Assembly: GCA_964384675.1 (NCBI GenBank) | Contig: CAYLNK010000354.1 | Coordinates: 1-6,719 of the forward strand | Source of the DNA: CAYLNK01 sp964384675 | GTDB lineage: Bacteria; Acidobacteriota; Thermoanaerobaculia; UBA5066 | Reading direction: 5' to 3' | DNA length: 6,719 nucleotides | In this document: positions 4,833 through 6,719 of the stretch, one piece after another | How positions within the stretch are numbered: the first letter of the stretch is position 1 | Layout: every line of letters starts with the position of its first letter | The notes under the pieces: model-generated | What the model was told of the DNA's origin: nothing | Database searches by the model: none | Seen by the model: the letters and a program-made list of their open reading frames with translations, nothing else | Made by a program: the position numbers and the translations under genes

Positions 4833-6719
4833 TCAGCTCTTCCGTTTCAGCACCGCCATCGACGCGGACGCGGCGCGCACCTTCTCGAGGAACGCACGCA
4901 GCTTCGGGACGTCCGCGAGGGGCACGGTGACGTCGCGCACCACCAGGTCCTGCTTCACGGCGATCGTGCCGTCCTCGTGCGACACCGTCTGCCGGAACGT
5001 CCCGAACGTCTCGTCGAGCGTCGCGCCGGGCGGTAGCTCGTCGACGGCGTAGCCGGGAGGGAGGGTGACTCGCGAGGCACCGCGGTACGTCTTCGCCCCG
5101 AGCCGGACCGGCAGCTTCCTCTCGCCCGCGGGGATGTCGGGGAGACCGCGGTACGGAAGGAGCGTGGGGCGAAAGAGGAGGAGAGCACCGCTCGTCTGGG
5201 CGTGCCGTGGCGCGGCGAACGACGCGGAGAGCCGCACGGGCCCGCTCGGAGGCGCCGTGGGGACGAGCTCGCTGACCGTCGAGCCGGGGAGGAGGCGGGA
5301 GATCCACGCCTGGATCTGGCGCTCGAGCTCCTGCCCCGACCGTGCGCCGATCTCGTGCCGCAGGTCGGCCCCCTCCGTGCCGCTCGCCTCCTCGCGCAGC
5401 GTGCCGTTCACGCTGCCGTCCGTTCCGAGCGTGGCGACGGTCTCGCGCGAGTAGAGGTTGGCCTCGGGCGCGGAGCGCGGGAGCGTCACGAGCGCGTCGA
5501 CGGAGGGCGCCACGATGAGGCCGCGGGAGCCCTGCAGCGATTCCGGAAGCTCGCCGGGCGGCGTATCGGGGTCGGTGGGGTCGAAGAAGAGGAGGCGGCC
5601 CAGCGTGGGATGGGTCAGCACGGCGGGGGCGGTGACGTCGTCCGGAACGCGGATCGCCGTGATCGCGTGGTTGAACTGCTGGGGCGTGGGCCACTCCGGA
5701 CGCACGTACGAGGCGTCCCCGAGGTAGACGACCACGAGGTGGGCCTCGATCCCGGATTCGCCGAGCAGGGTCTTCAGGAGGTTCGCCTTGTCCTTGCAGT
5801 CGCCGTAGCCGCCGGCCAGCACCGCCGACGCGGCGTGCGGCTTGTAGCCGCCGCCCCGGCCTAGACCCGTCTGGACGGAGACGTAGTTGAACGCCTGGAC
5901 GAAGCGGGCGAGCGCCAGGAGCTTGGCCCAGGGCGAGGCCGCCGGCTCGGTCAGGCTCCGGGCGCGAGTCGCGAGCGCGGGCGCCGTGTCGGCGGAGGCG
6001 GCGGAGATCCGGCCGAGCCACGACGAGACGTCGGCCCAGCTGCGGAACGTCTCGAGCGGAGGGGAGCCGGGATGCGTGCCGGCCGGCGGGAGGACCGTCA
6101 GGGAGAGACGCGGCGCGAGCTGGCTCAGAGGTGGGGAGTGGGGCTCGGTCTTGAGCCCGGGCAGGTCACGCAGCTCCCAGCGCGTGCCGGAGCCGTCGGC
6201 GACCGGCGCCGGTCCGTCCTCCCGGCGGTTGAAGACGAACGCCTCGTGAGTCCAGCCCGGCGGCAGCTGGAGCGACAGGGCCGCCCGCCGCACCGGGCGT
6301 CTCTCCTGGAACGTGAAGTCGAGCTGGGTGAGGACGGAGCGCTCCTCGAGAGTCCAGGTGGCGCCGAAGACCGCGCCCGGCTCGGCGGCGTCGCCCGCCG
6401 AGACTCCCCGGACGCGGGCCTCGTTGAAGACGTCGTTCGGGGCGGCGGCGACGTCGAAGGTCTCGTCCTTCTTCAGCTCCTTCACCGAGCCGTCGGGGCG
6501 GAGGACCCAGCCGCGGATCTCCGTCACCTTCGCGGAGCCGGTCGCGTAGGCGACGCTCGCCATCGCGGCGTCGCGGCCCGGCTTCTCGAGGACGCGCACC
6601 GAACGGCGCTCCTCGGTCACCACCAGCCCCGACGGCTCGAAGCGGACCCGCCTCTCGGAGCGAAGGACGACGGCGGTGACGTCCTTCTCCGGGGCCACGG
6701 TGAGGGCCGCGTCCTCACG
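4833..6719 (-). CDS. DUF3857 and transglutaminase-like domain protein, N-terminus cut by the window edge (628 aa visible)
   Basis: The frame is open to the right edge, so the true start and any signal peptide lie outside; the GTG at 6696-6698 is internal. The visible N-terminal half, about residues 10-240, is a DUF3857 beta domain (LRSERRVRFEPSGLVVTEER, then RGWVLRPDGSVKEL). The middle is a papain-like transglutaminase core. Its catalytic Cys308 sits in GGYGDCKDKANLLKTLL, His351 in QFNHAITAIRV, and Asp380 in LLFFDPTDPDTP, so the triad looks intact. The GDLP-like segment GELPESLQG after the Asp is typical of this architecture. A C-terminal beta domain ends in KLRAFLEKVRAA. Such proteins are usually periplasmic or secreted and are common in Bacteroidota and Acidobacteriota. 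Their substrate is generally unknown; protein cross-linking, peptidase activity or a scaffold role are all possible. It is transcribed just upstream of the small secreted protein, suggesting a shared envelope role. Confidence 0.9.
   Translation of the reverse strand, partial: REDAALTVAPEKDVTAVVLRSERRVRFEPSGLVVTEERRSVRVLEKPGRDAAMASVAYATGSAKVTEIRGWVLRPDGSVKELKKDETFDVAAAPNDVFNEARVRGVSAGDAAEPGAVFGATWTLEERSVLTQLDFTFQERRPVRRAALSLQLPPGWTHEAFVFNRREDGPAPVADGSGTRWELRDLPGLKTEPHSPPLSQLAPRLSLTVLPPAGTHPGSPPLETFRSWADVSSWLGRISAASADTAPALATRARSLTEPAASPWAKLLALARFVQAFNYVSVQTGLGRGGGYKPHAASAVLAGGYGDCKDKANLLKTLLGESGIEAHLVVVYLGDASYVRPEWPTPQQFNHAITAIRVPDDVTAPAVLTHPTLGRLLFFDPTDPDTPPGELPESLQGSRGLIVAPSVDALVTLPRSAPEANLYSRETVATLGTDGSVNGTLREEASGTEGADLRHEIGARSGQELERQIQAWISRLLPGSTVSELVPTAPPSGPVRLSASFAAPRHAQTSGALLLFRPTLLPYRGLPDIPAGERKLPVRLGAKTYRGASRVTLPPGYAVDELPPGATLDETFGTFRQTVSHEDGTIAVKQDLVVRDVTVPLADVPKLRAFLEKVRAASASMAVLKRKS

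Noticed and set aside
4822..6021. 399-codon minus-strand open frame within the DUF3857 gene
   Set aside because: It is rich in Arg, Pro, Ala and Gly without motifs. The overlapping frame has an intact transglutaminase triad, so this one is a shadow.
6696..6698. GTG as the true start of the DUF3857 gene
   Set aside because: The frame stays open to the window edge with plausible coding sequence, and DUF3857 proteins normally have an exported N-terminus that is absent here, so the gene is cut by the window.
1..6719. CRISPR arrays, tRNA or rRNA genes, insertion sequences, or phage and defence modules
   Set aside because: No spaced direct repeats, tRNA-like folds, transposase motifs or known defence domains were seen. 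Nearly all bases are accounted for by the seven coding genes.

Overview
The window is a very GC-rich bacterial segment in which codon third positions are mostly G or C. As a result, long mirror-image open frames lie opposite nearly every real gene. It holds seven protein-coding genes, two of them cut by the window edges, with almost no intergenic space. No rRNA, tRNA, CRISPR array, insertion sequence or phage-like gene was found. A large secreted DUF3857/transglutaminase protein, undecaprenyl-type glycosyltransferases and a high-GC background suggest a didermic, probably environmental bacterium, for example an Acidobacteriota-like lineage. That assignment is a guess from gene content and rests on no marker gene.

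Region 1 (1-2903, minus strand) is a likely three-gene operon for cell-surface glycan or glycolipid assembly. It reads from a cytosolic GT2 sugar transferase of the polyprenyl-phosphate type (2208-2903), to a 629-residue polytopic GT-C-like membrane protein with a TTG start and a strong ribosome binding site (299-2188), to the N-terminal 97 residues of a second multi-pass membrane protein (1-291). A plausible division of labour is that the GT2 enzyme charges a lipid carrier with sugar at the cytosolic face, and the membrane proteins use that donor on the outer face.

Region 2 (2904-4158, plus strand) begins with a 67-bp divergent intergenic gap. Neither flanking gene has a Shine-Dalgarno sequence there, but each has a -10-like hexamer about 8-9 nt before its ATG, so both may give leaderless transcripts. 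The plus-strand genes are a DUF1569 (DinB-like) protein and an FkbM-family methyltransferase. The two share one reading frame, split by a single TAG, and the methyltransferase start codon is ambiguous.

Region 3 (4133-6719, minus strand) holds a DUF3857/transglutaminase-like protein, truncated at the window edge, and 7 nt after it a 230-residue secreted beta-rich protein of unknown function. These two are probably co-expressed envelope proteins. The 3' end of the small secreted gene overlaps the 3' end of the methyltransferase gene tail to tail by 26 bp.

I see no clearly new defence, mobile or RNA system. The points most worth following are the methyltransferase start, the unrecognised partner of the DUF3857 protein, the GT2/GT-C cassette and the leaderless divergent promoter.
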